Positions 11,598 through 21,274 of a stretch of DNA of 64,000 nt are shown piece after piece. The translations under genes were made by a program, and so were the position numbers. Positions within the stretch are counted from its first letter, which is position 1. The number at the start of each line of letters is the position of its first letter. A model generated the notes under the pieces. It searched no databases and had not been told where the DNA came from. It was given only the letters and a program-made list of their open reading frames with translations. This stretch comes from Entoloma clypeatum (taxonomy: Eukaryota; Basidiomycota; Agaricomycetes; Agaricales; Entolomataceae). The stretch covers positions 2,046,001-2,110,000 of the forward strand of contig OY751491.1 of NCBI GenBank assembly GCA_963565915.1. The letters are read 5' to 3'.

Positions 11598-12121
11598 GCA
11601 GCAATTGCAATGGGCTTCTTGTCTTTTGACGCCAAGAGCTCATCAAATTTCTTCCTCATGACTCCTGCTAGGGTCTTCTTGAACCTGATAGTTTCAATAT
11701 CCAAGGTTCCTTTTTCCCAATCAATCTTTGGGTTGTATTGTTTTAACCATGGTAACCCCAAAATGGCAGTTTCCTTTCCAAGTCCGGTGACCAAGAATCT
11801 GACATTGAGTTCTTTGTCATCAATCCAGATCTTCTTCCATGTGCAATGGGTGATTGTTCCTTCTTTGTTCTTTGTTCCGTCCACATTGAACATGTGAATG
11901 GGCTTTAGTAATGGAATAAGCTCCATTTGGTTGGCTGTGGCGAACTTCTGATCCAAGAAGGTTCCTCCTGCTCCTGAGTCTATCAGGGTGTTTATCTTTA
12001 GTTTTTCATTGATGCTTTCTCCTTCTCCTGACATTGAAATGGGGATCGAAAAAGATTTGTCATTCATGTCGGCTACAATTACAGGGGATAGGGAGATTGA
12101 AAACTGAGCGGGGGCTGACAT
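11555..12121 (-). CDS. E3 aspartic protease
   Basis: The 188-residue frame has the retropepsin active site [12 protein letters not shown] (about 11990-11955) and a second block [16 protein letters not shown] (about 11760-11715), which corresponds to the flap and C-terminal Gypsy protease motif. It lies between gag (14 bp upstream) and RT (overlapping). It processes the Gag-Pol polyprotein in related elements. Confidence 0.86.
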   Translation of the reverse strand: MSAPAQFSISLSPVIVADMNDKSFSIPISMSGEGESINEKLKINTLIDSGAGGTFLDQKFATANQMELIPLLKPIHMFNVDGTKNKEGTITHCTWKKIWIDDKELNVRFLVTGLGKETAILGLPWLKQYNPKIDWEKGTLDIETIRFKKTLAGVMRKKFDELLASKDKKPIAIAAWMKKDPNKRSMQQ

Positions 12122-12135
12122 CGGTACAGGCCACT

Positions 12136-13299
12136 TTATTGAAAACCCTGTTTCTCCATCTCGGAGATTAAGGTGTCTTGTTCCTCATTTGGTAAGTCCT
12201 TGAAAATGCCTCGGATATGGGCATATGCATCGGAAGCTTTCTTGAATGTGTTGTTCGCAACTGGGGTCTTTCCTCCTTTGTGTGCATCAGCACGGTGCCC
12301 TGCCTGATGGCAGATGAAGCACAACCCTTGTTTGAAGTGGTTGTCTCTCTCTTCAGCAGTCAGCCAGTCAATGTCCATGGCATTTGGGTCTGGGGCGAAG
12401 TGCGTGTTTCGGGGTGCAGGGTTATAGTTAACCTTGAACTTCTTCTTTCCCCCATCGGGTCTAAGCCTTTGAGAGACTGCCCTGGCTCTCCTCCACTGGT
12501 TGTCCAATCTGGACGCCGTGGTGTACCATTCATCGACTGTTCCTGGGACCTTGTCAAGGCCCAAGATCTTGTCTTGGAGCACATGTGGCAATGCCTCCAT
12601 AAAGTAATCCTTGAGAGATCGCTCCTCTGTGATCAAACTCTCTGCAACCCATAGCTTGAATTTTTCTACAAATTCATCGGCTGTCATGCCCTCCATCTTC
12701 TGCGTTTTCATCATAGTCAACACGTCTCCTTCCTTGTCAACTGGGGAAAATGACTTCCTCAGTTTCTCAATGAAGTCTGTGTACTTTGGGTAGGTGGGTA
12801 CTCCGGCGGTGGTAATGTCTCTGTACCAAGACTCCTTCCACGGCCCGGCGGTTCCTCCTTTCATATATGAGACCATGAAGAGGATTTTCTTTTTGTCGGA
12901 GTTGTAGATGTCATCGTTCATTTCCAAATATAAGTTCGGGTCGAATAAAAATTCTGACAGCTTTCTTCTGTCTCCATTGAAGATCGCCGGCGGGCTGATC
13001 TTGATCTCTTTGTCTGGGGTTCTTGCCTGAGAAGTCATTTCTACAGGTGCTGGTTTAACTGGGGTGTCTGGGGTCTTTGGTGCAGCAACAGCAACAGCTG
13101 GTGGTGGTTGGATTCGTCTCAGGGAGAGGTAAGAGGGTGTTGTGGGGTTGACTGGTCCAAAAGAGGAGGTTACTCTTCTGTATGGTGTCAGCGGTTGTCG
13201 TGGTGTGATGGGTGCGTCAATGAACTCCTGTTTGCCTTCTGAGTCAGACAAGACTCCAAAGGTTGATCGTCGGGGAGGAATCTTTGCGTCTAAAACCAC
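12136..13299 (-). CDS. E3 gag
   Basis: The 387-residue frame has a Pro/Thr-rich N-terminus, a capsid-type region (FIEKLRKSFSPVDKEGD, KMEGMTADEFVEKFKLWV, YFMEALPHVLQDKIL) and a single knuckle CFICHQAGHRADAH, in which the last cysteine of CCHC is replaced by histidine. No stop interrupts it. It forms the particle and binds RNA in the family. The first open codon lies 34 bp before the 5' LTR, so there is almost no leader. Confidence 0.84.
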   Translation of the reverse strand: MVLDAKIPPRRSTFGVLSDSEGKQEFIDAPITPRQPLTPYRRVTSSFGPVNPTTPSYLSLRRIQPPPAVAVAAPKTPDTPVKPAPVEMTSQARTPDKEIKISPPAIFNGDRRKLSEFLFDPNLYLEMNDDIYNSDKKKILFMVSYMKGGTAGPWKESWYRDITTAGVPTYPKYTDFIEKLRKSFSPVDKEGDVLTMMKTQKMEGMTADEFVEKFKLWVAESLITEERSLKDYFMEALPHVLQDKILGLDKVPGTVDEWYTTASRLDNQWRRARAVSQRLRPDGGKKKFKVNYNPAPRNTHFAPDPNAMDIDWLTAEERDNHFKQGLCFICHQAGHRADAHKGGKTPVANNTFKKASDAYAHIRGIFKDLPNEEQDTLISEMEKQGFQ

Positions 13300-13320
13300 G
13301 GTGGATTGACGATGTAGATC

Positions 13321-13330
13321 AGCTTGACCT
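13321..13330 (-). promoter_or_regulatory. E3 predicted self-priming PBS
   Basis: AGGTCAAGCT on the minus strand is the exact 10-nt complement of AGCTTGACCT at 13549-13540 inside the LTR, and sits exactly two bases inside the LTR end. Same geometry as in the G and E2 families. Confidence 0.65.
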
Positions 13331-13332
13331 TT

Positions 13333-13802
13333 TGTTACAGTGATAGCCTACAATCGGTGCAAGGTCCTAGTCACATGGGTTCGTACTGTTTCCACACAAG
13401 TCCCTCAGTAGGACGACTTGTTCAAGATCAGCGAGTTCCTCAGAAGAACGACTCGGTTCGGGGTCTGGCAGAGCTAAGTCCTCGCAAGGCACTTAGTTGG
13501 AGAGTGTTCGAAGAATAGACAAGTAAGCATTGTATGCCTAGGTCAAGCTAAGGACCTCTACTCTAAGGTTACAGGTCTTATATACATAGGAGTCAGAGAT
13601 AAGGCCTCAAGGCCGTGAGTCAGAGATAACAAGTGAAAATGTATCTAAAAGGGGAATCATCCAAGTCGATGTGAGTCATAGTGCTGATAGAGGGGACACG
13701 TGTCCCAGGGTTGTCAGAGTTAAGTGAAACGGGGTTTGACAAGGATCGAGGGTCAAGGGGTCGTGTGAAGGTGCATAGGGAAGAGGGTGAAAAAGTATAA
13801 CA
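13333..13802 (-). repeat. E3 5' LTR, 470 bp
   Basis: It starts TGTTACAG and ends TATAACA on the plus strand. On the minus strand it has TATATAAG (13578-13585) and, about 29 bp downstream, AGCTTGACCT (13549-13540). A partner LTR is missing, so a target duplication cannot be tested. Confidence 0.82.
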
Positions 13803-14524
13803 CTTGATGGAACAATCTGGCTGTTTCAGAGCTTGTACAGCTTGTATTTCACCTTTTTTTCAGTGTACACATAATCATTTCAGTGGAGAGAGGTTGACTC
13901 ATAACATTGACAAGAGTTTGGACCTCTTTATCACTTGTATGTATCTCTTAAAGTGTACTAAGGCATGAAACACAGTTATTCTTACAAGAGAAAAATATAA
14001 AAACATGACCTCCACATGCTCAAAACAGGATGAAATGGTGATTAAAGTATAAATTCTAGACAACAGTAATAAAAATACAAATATCACATGTGATTTAATA
14101 CCACACACAGCTAGTACTGAGCATAAAACAGATTCTATTGTATCAAGCAGCAGCAACAGCTTTAACCATAAAAAACCGGGTCACAACTTGGTCTATGTAT
14201 CATATACTACCTTCTATTACAGTTCTTTGGTCTTATTTGAGGTATTCAGTGAAGTTATGCAATTAAAATACTCAGTTTCTGTGTTTTTGAAACACACTCA
14301 CATAATTGTCCACACTCACATAATTGTCCCAATGAGTCCCTAGATTGAATTGCATATATCTCCATAGGAAGTAATCCAAATCATGTGATTGTTAGTTCCC
14401 CTGGTAGCCCTGATCCAATGCTTTCTGTCGCTTACCAACACTTCAGTGATGCCTTTATCGCCTGCCATGCTATATAGCAAACAGTCAAAAGGTGCCAAAC
14501 ATTGGGACAATTTTGTGAGTCACT
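13803..14524. mobile_element. Tc1-like terminal remnant or MITE, no gene
   Basis: AT-rich and without a credible coding frame. The right end, CATTGGGACAATTTTGTGAG then CACTGTA (14491-14522), is matched in inverted orientation by CTCACATAATTGTCCCAATG at about 14312. The same arrangement occurs at 29416-29629 beside a Tc1 transposase, so this is probably the end of a related element inserted at TA in Copia relic C0. The left boundary (a CAGTG at about 13862) is weak. Confidence 0.45.
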
Positions 14525-14668
14525 GTATATGGAGAACTGGATGAGGCCATTTACATGGAAATTCCTGGTGGCATGAAAGCTCAAAACGGAAAGGTTATAT
14601 GTCTTAACCAAGCTCTTTATGGTTTAAAACAAGCAGCTAGAGCATGGTGGCATCAGCTTGTGCAGTCC
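14525..14668 (+). pseudogene. Copia relic C0, RT segment (left of E2)
   Basis: The frame reads YGELDEAIYMEIPGG and LNQALYGLKQAARAWW, the classical Copia reverse-transcriptase blocks, up to the E2 insertion point. It resumes at 21275 after the AGTCC target duplication. Confidence 0.85.
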
Positions 14669-15147
14669 TGTTAAGAACTGATCGACAAAAACGTCGGAGC
14701 TACGTTGGACACATCGGAGGGTCGGAGGTTGAAAATGTGAATGGCATAGTGGTAAAGACTTGGCTTCAACTTGTGTGTTGCGCCCTCGCTAATACGTCAG
14801 TGTCCTTATTTCAGAGGATCGGAGGTTGGACTCAAGTTAAGAGTTGGAAAGAGAACGGGAGGTAAGATGTTGAATCTAAGTTGATATTCAAACTGAAGCT
14901 AATACATGATTCTACATAAGTTTAAATACTATGTCGGAGGATGTGTGGCTTCATCGGAGTTGGATAACAAGTGGCTGTCGGAGATTCTTAACATAAGTAA
15001 AATGGTCGGATGTAAGTAATGTATGTAATGTATGTAGTAATGAGATTCATAACAGTAAGTATGCATAATAAGTATTAGTCAAAATGTCGGAGGTGTTGGA
15101 GGTGTCAGAATTGGTCAGAAATCGTCGGAATTGATCGGAATGTAACA
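14669..15147 (-). repeat. E2 3' LTR, 479 bp
   Basis: It runs TGTTAAGAACTG to GGAATGTAACA on the plus strand. The adjacent plus-strand GTATTTCCCCCTT (15148-15160) is the complement of the purine tract that primes plus-strand synthesis. It matches the 20786 LTR with scattered differences and a 10-bp length difference. Confidence 0.88.
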
Positions 15148-15313
15148 GTATTTCCCCCTTAGGGCCAAACCCATGAGGCCTAAGGACCTAGGTGGTCGGT
15201 GCACGTGAACTGCGTCATGTGATGCATTGGTTGAAAATACCATCCGAGTGGTTCTTTCTTCTTGTTCCCCCCATTCTCTTTCCATTTCAAAACTCTTCCA
15301 AAAAAACCTCAAT
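15148..15313 (+). promoter_or_regulatory. Probable promoter and leader of the antisense gene
   Basis: The 166 bp between the LTR/PPT and the antisense ATG hold a perfect E-box CACGTG (15202-15207), a TGCGTCA site (15211-15217) with an overlapping half-symmetric TGATGCA, and a pyrimidine-rich stretch just before the ATG, a usual feature of fungal promoters. The same sequence is kept in the 7446-8463 copy. Function is inferred only. Confidence 0.45.
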
Positions 15314-16287
15314 ATGTCGGCAACCGATTTTCAAAAGGAGATGGAGGCGCTGCAGGCTAAGCTTGTGGAGGTGGAGGCGAAGAAGCGAGCAGCGGAGGAG
15401 GAGGCTGCGAGGAAGGCTGAGGAGAAGCGGAGAGCGGAGGAAGAGAGGGCTGCGGAGGCGGCATGGTTAGCAGAGGAGATGCGGGTAGCAGAGGAGATGC
15501 GTCGGGCATCAGAGCTGGCAGCTCAGAAGAGGGCCGATGAAGTGGCCGCTGCGCAAGGCGCATCAAGCAAGGGGTCGGGGGGGCCACAGGTGGAGAAGAA
15601 GAAGAAGATGACAAAGAAAAGGAAGGTAGAGGAGGTGATGGCGACGGTCGGAGAGGGGTCAGGGTCAGGGTCAGGGTCGGCGCCTGTGATAGGTGCATTG
15701 TGAAGGGCGTCAAATGCGAACGCGATGAGTAAGTTCTTCTTTGGTTCGTCTCTTCTGTTTTAACCTTTTGTTTTAGGAATAAGTCGTCCTGCAAGGGTTG
15801 TGTCAAGGACAAGAAGAAGTGCGAGGTCGGAGCGTTGGAGGGAAAGTCGGAGGTGAAGGAGGTGAAGAAAACGGTGAAGGTGATTAAGGGGAAGAAAAAG
15901 GCGTCGGAGATGCCATCGGAGAGTGGGTCGGAGGACACCGTCTTGGGTGTCCTCAAGATGATACTGGCGGAGACGAGGCAGGTGAGGCGACTGCTAACAG
16001 CAGTCGAAGGCTCGGTGAACACCAAGTATCAACCCAAGTCGCCGGAGGTGTCGGAGGAAGGGTCGGAGTCGGAGATGGATACGAGGGAGGAGATGCATGA
16101 GTTAAGGCTGGAGAAGAGGATCACGAGGAGGATAAGGAAGGATCTTGTGAATAGGAAAAGGTTGGAGTTGCCGGAGCTGTCGGATGATTCTGACATGTTG
16201 ATTTCGGAGCCGTCGGAGAAGGCGGAGTTGGAGGAGGAGTCGGACAAGGAGGAGGGTCCGTCAAACAAGAAACAACATACTAAGTAG
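15314..16287 (+). CDS. Antisense accessory gene of E2: coiled-coil Zn2Cys6 protein
   Basis: ATG at 15314 follows a pyrimidine-rich leader. Exon 1 encodes a long Ala/Glu/Arg helix with coiled-coil character (EMEALQAKLVEVEAKKRAAE...), a Gly/Ser stretch and a basic patch KKKKKMTKKRK that could be a nuclear signal. CDRCIVKGVKC lies at the end of exon 1, a GT-AG intron of 48 bp (15729-15776) follows, and exon 2 opens with SSCKGCVKDKKKC; spliced, the spacing is C-x2-C-x6-C-x8-C-x2-C-x6-C, a GAL4-type binuclear zinc cluster. The tail is Ser/Glu-rich and ends TK-stop at 16287, only 27 bp from the pol stop on the other strand. A one-base frame break separates the helix frame (stop at 15703) from the cluster frame near a GGGTCA hexamer repeat, in both copies. 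Strand, cluster and intron are seen; a DNA-binding role is inferred. Confidence 0.72.
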
Positions 16288-16314
16288 ATAGTAATGGTAC
16301 TTGTTTTTCTTGTT

Positions 16315-17985
16315 TCAGAGCGACGTGAGTGGACCCGGTTTGTCGGGATAAGTGGAATGAAAGTCGGAGACAAGCTCGGGGGCGTTTTCCAGTTCATTGG
16401 CTGGTAGCCAAGAGAATTCTTCATCAGTGTTTTCATATCCTAACCAACGGACGAAATATAGTAGCTTGCAGCTACATTGTCAGTCGATCTTTGAGTCGAC
16501 AATTTCAGCAATCTCGTACTCAAGTTCTCCGTTGATGTCAATCGGAGGAGGCGGAGGTTGGGTCCAATTCGGAATGGTGTTCGGAGTTGCGGGTTCAAGC
16601 ATGGAGACATGGTAGATGGAGTGAACTCCGCGGAATGTATCAGGGAGTCAGAGGGTAAAGGAGTGTGTGCCGGGTTGTGCGATGATCTCATATGGTCCCA
16701 AGTACTTTTCTGAGAGTTTCTTGGATGGGCATGTTGTGCGGAAGAACTGTGCTTTGACAAAAACCTGTTGTCCAACAGAGAACGTCGGAGCTGCGATCCG
16801 ATTGTTGTCGGAGGACTTTTGGTAACGTTGTTGAGCGTCGGAGATGGTGGATTTCAGTTCTTGGTGAAGTTCGTCTAAGTCGGTCACGAAGGATCGGGCT
16901 CGGGAAGAGGCAAGGTCTCGTTCCGGGTGAACAGTAATGTTCAGATGGTAACCCTTGTTAGCAAAGAAGGGAGATATGCCAGTGGTAGCACTAGGTGTGT
17001 TGTTGTACGTGAACTCTGCAATCAGAAGGAGAGCGGACCAGTTGTCCTGTTGGTAGTTGTAGAATATCCGCAAGTACTGTTTGAGGGTCTGGTTAGTGCG
17101 TTCAGTTTGGCCATCGCCTTCGGGGTGGTAACCGGAGGTGAAGTGGAGGGTCATGTTTAGAGCCTTTCTGAGAGATCGGAAGAATCGGGAGATGAATTTG
17201 GGGCCGCGGTCAGAGGTGACATTTTCGGGGACACCGTGTTTAGAGAAGACATGCAATACGAAGAGAACGGCAAGGTCTTTGGAGGTGCAGTGAATTGTTG
17301 TCGGAATGAAAATACTTTGTTTCGTTAATCGGTCAATGATAACGAGGATTGAATCAAAGTTGTCGGAGGTCGGAAGGGTCTCGATGAAATCCATTGAGAT
17401 AGAATTCCAAGGACGTTCGGGGATCGGGAGCTGTTTGAGTAGGCCGTAAGGCTTGTGTCTTTGTGGCTTCGATTGCATGCAAGTGGTACATGACTTGCAA
17501 TAGTGTTTGACAAAATCTCATATTCCGGGCCAGGTGTAATCGCGCTGAATGAGACTGAGTGTCTTGTTCTGGCCTGGGTGACCAGCAAGCATATGATTGT
17601 GCTTGTGCTGTAGGACTCGGAGTCGGAGGTCATCAGAGTCAGGAACATATATCTGATCGTCATGTCGGAGGAAACCATCGGGGTTGAGAGACCAGCGGGG
17701 TTTAGGATCTTTAGAAAGAGTGTTGTAAAGAGTGTCGGAAGGGAGTGCTGTGAGTATGTCATGGTGAAGCTTTTCTGTGTCCATGATAATGGTTGCACGG
17801 AGGATGGGCTCAAGGAGTTGAGTCATGCGAACTGAAGCGGAGAGCTGTTCTTGCGAAAAGACTGGTCGGAAGTTGGTCGGATTGATGTCAACATAGTCGC
17901 TATTTCCCCCTTTAGGGTAGACATCCCAACGTCTAGTTAGAGAGTCAAATTGGATGACAAAGTTGAACTGAGAAAGGTATTCCAA
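16315..17985 (-). pseudogene. E2 integrase and chromodomain
   Basis: Integrase N-terminal domain (HPGQNKTLSLIQRDYTWPGI, 17580-17518), then the core (SMDFIETLP, VIIDRLTKQS, TSDRGPKFISRFF, EGDGQTER) at 16930-17400 and the C-terminal GPY part (KYLGPYEII). After a stop in the 16648 frame, another frame reads a chromodomain: EYEIAEIVDSKID, LLYFVRWLGY, then SWLPANELENAPELV, ending PGPLTSL-stop at 16315. Frame breaks lie at about 17480-17520 and 16650. Chromodomains steer integration to modified chromatin in related elements. Confidence 0.85.
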
Positions 17986-17997
17986 CCATCGGACTTG

Positions 17998-19056
17998 TCA
18001 GCGTGAAAGAACTTTGGTGGTGGCAAAATACTCGAGATTTTTGTGGTCGGTAACGACGTCAATCGGAGTACCGGAGCCTTCGAGGTAATGGCGCCAAATT
18101 TTAAACGCTTCATAGATGGCAGGAAGTTCCTTATCGTGGGTGTCATAGTTTACTTTGGGGGCCGTAAAGGTGCGGGAATGGAATGCGATGGGGTGGACTT
18201 CATTGGCGGAGGTGACGATCGACAAAATAGCTGCGAGGGCATAGTCAGATGCGTCAGTTTCAACAATTATCGGAGAGTCGGGGATCCAGTGTGTCAGGAT
18301 CGGTGCGGTGGTAAATGCCTTTTTCAAATCATTAAAAGCGGTTCAAGCATTGTCAGAGAACAGCCAAGTGGCATGTTTCCTGGTTAAACGAGTGAGTGGA
18401 ATAGTGATGTTGGAATAGAATGGAATGAAACATCGGTAAAAGTTTGCAAAACCTAAAAAGGACTGGACGTCCTTCACTCTGCGCGGTTCAGGCCAATCCT
18501 GAATAATCTTGACTTTCGTTTCCAACATTTTGAGTCCGTTGGGAGAAAGGATAAATCCAAGATATTCTACAGTTTCGGCAGAGAAGTTGCACTTGTCGGC
18601 ACGGGCGTAAAGACCATGTTGTCGGAGTCATTGGAGGACTTCTCGGACATGTTTTTTGTGTTCCTTGGGGTTGTCGGAGTAGATCAGGATGTCATCAAGG
18701 TAAACGGTAATGCAGTTGTCCAGAAGGTTGGAGAAGATGTTGTTCATGAAACATTGGAAGGCTGCAGGTGTGTTAGACAATCTGAATGGCATGATTAACC
18801 ATTCAAATGATCCATAGCAAGTGCGGAAAGCAGTTTTCCATTCATCACCTTCAGCGATGCGGACTAGGTGGTATGCGTGTTGGAGGTCTATGGTGGTATA
18901 AACATGTGCTTTTCCGGCAGTGGCTAAGAGGTCGGAGATGAGTGGAAGTGGGTATCGGTCCTTCTTTGTGATTTTGTTCAGGCCTCGGTAGTCGATGCAT
19001 AGTCGGAGTGATCCATCTTTCTTTTGGACGAACGCATTGAGTCGGAGGGTTTCCAA
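17998..19056 (-). pseudogene. E2 reverse transcriptase and RNase H
   Basis: RT at 18628-19056 has [34 protein letters not shown] and [12 protein letters not shown]. The next piece (18343-18528) is VQSFLGFANFYRRFI-like, and RNase H (17998-18327) has VETDASDYALAAIL and VTDHKNLEYF. The N-terminal RT fingers and the whole protease are missing: sequence at 19036-19060 joins the RT directly to the end of gag, at a stretch (TTGAGTCGGAGGGTTTCC) that in E2a lies between gag and protease. Confidence 0.87.
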
Positions 19057-19115
19057 AGGTGCACAAAAGGAGTCAACACAATCCCCAGTACGTGCTGGAA
19101 TCTGAGGACTGCTTA

Positions 19116-20739
19116 CTATTTTTTTGACTTGGTCGTCTTCTCCGATTTGTCCTCAGCTTGGGCCACGCGGGCCTTTGCTTTGGCATTAGAAGACGACTTC
19201 TTTGAGCAGTTGGATGCCCGATGACCCACGTTGCCGCAAAACATGCATAAATTATTGTCAAATTGTTGTTGGTGTTCTTGGGGAGTTAATTTCCCGTCTT
19301 TGCCAAGTTTGTCAGAGAGGGCGGATTTCGGGGAGGTGGATGACGATTTTTGTTCTTGCGAGTTGGGTTTAGATGATGAGGAGTTGTTGTTGGAGGATGA
19401 TGAAGCGGGGGTCTGTTTTTTGTCGGATTTGTCGGATTTGTCGGACTTCAGAGTAGATTTGTCAGAGGAGCACGATTTCTTGCGTTGACGTTCCCAGTAG
19501 CGAGCATCAATGTTATGGGCCATTACTTTCAACTCGGCGAGAATCTTTGGTTTGGGAAAAGTCCCCAAAATGTCCTTGATGTGTTCTGCTAAATATTACG
19601 GACTCTACGGTATGAGGACCACGTCATATCTTTTACTTATCGGCCCGACTCGGCGCCCTCTTACGAACTTACTATATCTAATATCTACTTTCGCAACCTT
19701 TGATTCCCAATCTAACTCATTACATTACTTCGTCATCCCCTTTAGTATACTCCGCTCCCGCGCTGACTCGCTTTCCGCAGTCAGCTTACTCACTGTACAT
19801 AGCCTTCCGCAGTCACCTTACTCATGCGCACTGCCTTCCGCAGTACTGACTCATCTGCTACCGCCTATAATCAGTACCTATATAAACCTCTTGTACTGTA
19901 GTAGATTCCTTAGATTTAGCAATCACATTGCTCTTCACCTTTCCACTTCCTGCATACTCTGCCCGAACCTTGGAACAGTTTGTTAAGCATAACACTAAAC
20001 CGGTATAGTACCGATATCGGAGTGCGCCATCATCCCACTGCGTGCAAGTGGAAAGACGTTTGAAGTCCACATTGTAACGTAGGATCTTCTGATTGTCACA
20101 CATCCGAAGGTGATCCAGGCTATCCTCTGCTTTTCCGGTCGGATCGATAGGTCCAAATTTGGATCGGAGGATGTGCACAAAGGCGGACCAGTCGTCCAAC
20201 CAGACAGAGTCGTTGTCGGACTCTCCCAAGAGGGTGGGTTCAAACCATTCGAGCATGGTTCCTCGGAGGTACGACAGAGCAAAACTGACTTTGTTATCAT
20301 CGTCGTCAAAGGCGGGGTTGTTTCGGAAATATAGTGTGCATTGTGCGAGGAAACTGGTGAGTTTCCGAGAGTCAGAACCGTCAAAAGTGTCGGGTTCCTT
20401 CGACTTCTTTTTCGGAGTCTTCGGAGTCTCTCTATGTCGGAGCTCCTGCGTCATAAGCATAATTGCTTTGGTGAGGTTTGGAGTTTGCTCGCAACGGAAA
20501 GGATTGTTGTCATCGAAAGGAGAAGTCGGAGATTTGTGGGAATGATGGGATCCTTCAGGGATCGGAGGTCCCGATGTCTGAGGTGTTCGGGGACGTGGTG
20601 TCGGAGATATGGGGTCAGGTTTGTGTTCTGTGGAAAGATCTTCAAACATATGTAGAAATGATGCCCTGGTGTCCTGCAGGTTTGAAGCTTCTGCCGCGGC
20701 TGCTGCTGTGTGGGAGTTCTGAGTGGTGCAGGCTGCCAT
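19116..20739 (-). pseudogene. E2 gag, interrupted by a solo LTR
   Basis: The N-terminal and capsid part (about 20000-20739, ATG at 20739) has TFDGSDSRKLTSFLAQ, FALSYLRGTMLEWFEP and RYNVDFKRLS. A 401-bp LTR plus 5-bp duplication then interrupts YYTGL/AEHIKD. The C-terminal part (19116-19568) continues with the zinc knuckle CMFCGNVGHRASNC and a basic tail. Removing the LTR restores one frame like E2a gag. Confidence 0.87.
19594..19994 (+). repeat. Solo LTR of chromovirus G (type B) inside E2 gag, 401 bp
   Basis: Flanked by the 5-bp duplication CTAAA (19589-19593 and 19995-19999). It starts TATTACGG where other copies have TGTTACGG, so the terminal G is mutated, and ends AAGCATAACA. Same length as the G3 LTRs. 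It dates after E2 insertion. Confidence 0.9.
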
Positions 20740-20771
20740 AACTGGAATTTGAAATACGGATAAGCGAGTGG

Positions 20772-21064
20772 CAGTTTGAATATACTGTTAAGAACTGATC
20801 GACAAAAACGTCGGAGCTACGTCGGACGCGTCGGAAGGTCAGAGGGTGGTCGGAGTGTGTGCGACGTAGGGGCAAGGACTTGGCTTCAACTTGTGTGTTG
20901 CACCCTCGCTAATAGGTTGGTGTCCTTATTTTGGAGGATCGGAGGATCGGAGGATTGGAGGTCGGACTCAAGTTAAGAGTAGGAAAGAGGATGGAAGGTA
21001 AGATGTCGAATCTAAGTTGATATTCAAACTGAAGCAAATACATGATTCTACATAAGTTTAAATA
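20772..21064 (-). promoter_or_regulatory. E2 LTR promoter and predicted self-priming PBS
   Basis: On the minus strand a TATTTAAA box (21064-21057) is followed about 26 bp later by CAGTTTGAATAT (21031-21020). The exact 12-nt complement, ATATTCAAACTG, is at 20783-20772, two bases inside the LTR end (20786). This predicts priming by the 5' end of the element's own mRNA. Confidence 0.72.
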
Positions 21065-21274
21065 CTATGTCGGAGGATGTGTGGCTTCGTCGGAGTCGGA
21101 TAACGAGTGGCTGTTGGAGATTCTTAACATAAGTAAAATGGTCGGATGTAAGTAATGTACATAGTAACGAGATTCATAACAGTAAGTATGCATAATAAGT
21201 ATTAGTCAAAATGTCGGAGGTGTCGGAGGTGTCGGGATTGGTCGGAAATCATCAGAATTGATCGGAATGTAACA
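20786..21274 (-). repeat. E2 5' LTR, 489 bp
   Basis: TGTTAAGAACTG to GGAATGTAACA on the plus strand, directly followed by the AGTCC duplication and Copia relic C0. Confidence 0.88.

Larger units (their letters stand above)
9215..13802 (-). mobile_element. Ty3/Gypsy element E3, 3'-truncated
   Basis: Right to left: 5' LTR (13333-13802), PBS (13321-13330), gag (12136-13299), protease (11555-12121), RT-RNase H (10209-11597), RNase H end and integrase (9215-9884). The element is cut in the integrase core by an LTR at 9214, so its 3' part and 3' LTR are missing. Gag, PR and RT are long open frames, so it is less decayed than the G1 and Copia relics. It is a different family from G and E2 by its RT ([28 protein letters not shown]) and LTR. 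Confidence 0.9.
14669..21274 (-). mobile_element. Full-length Ty3/Gypsy chromovirus E2 with antisense gene
   Basis: Bounded by LTRs 14669-15147 and 20786-21274 and flanked by a perfect 5-bp duplication AGTCC (14664-14668 and 21275-21279). On the minus strand: PBS, gag (about 19116-20739, split by a solo LTR), RT, RNase H, integrase and chromodomain (ending 16315). Between pol and the 3' LTR sits a gene on the opposite strand (15314-16287). The protease and RT N-terminus are deleted and several frames are broken, so this copy is non-autonomous. It interrupts Copia relic C0. Confidence 0.93.

Noticed and set aside
13862..14524. Complete Tc1-like element
   Set aside because: The right end is good, but the left CAGTG lacks a matching TA and its similarity to the right end is weak; kept only as a remnant.
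15357..16025. 222-codon Pro/Ser-rich frame on the minus strand (and its copy at 7586-8254)
   Set aside because: It is the shadow of the Ala/Glu/Arg coiled-coil gene on the other strand; splice sites and the zinc cluster favour the plus frame.
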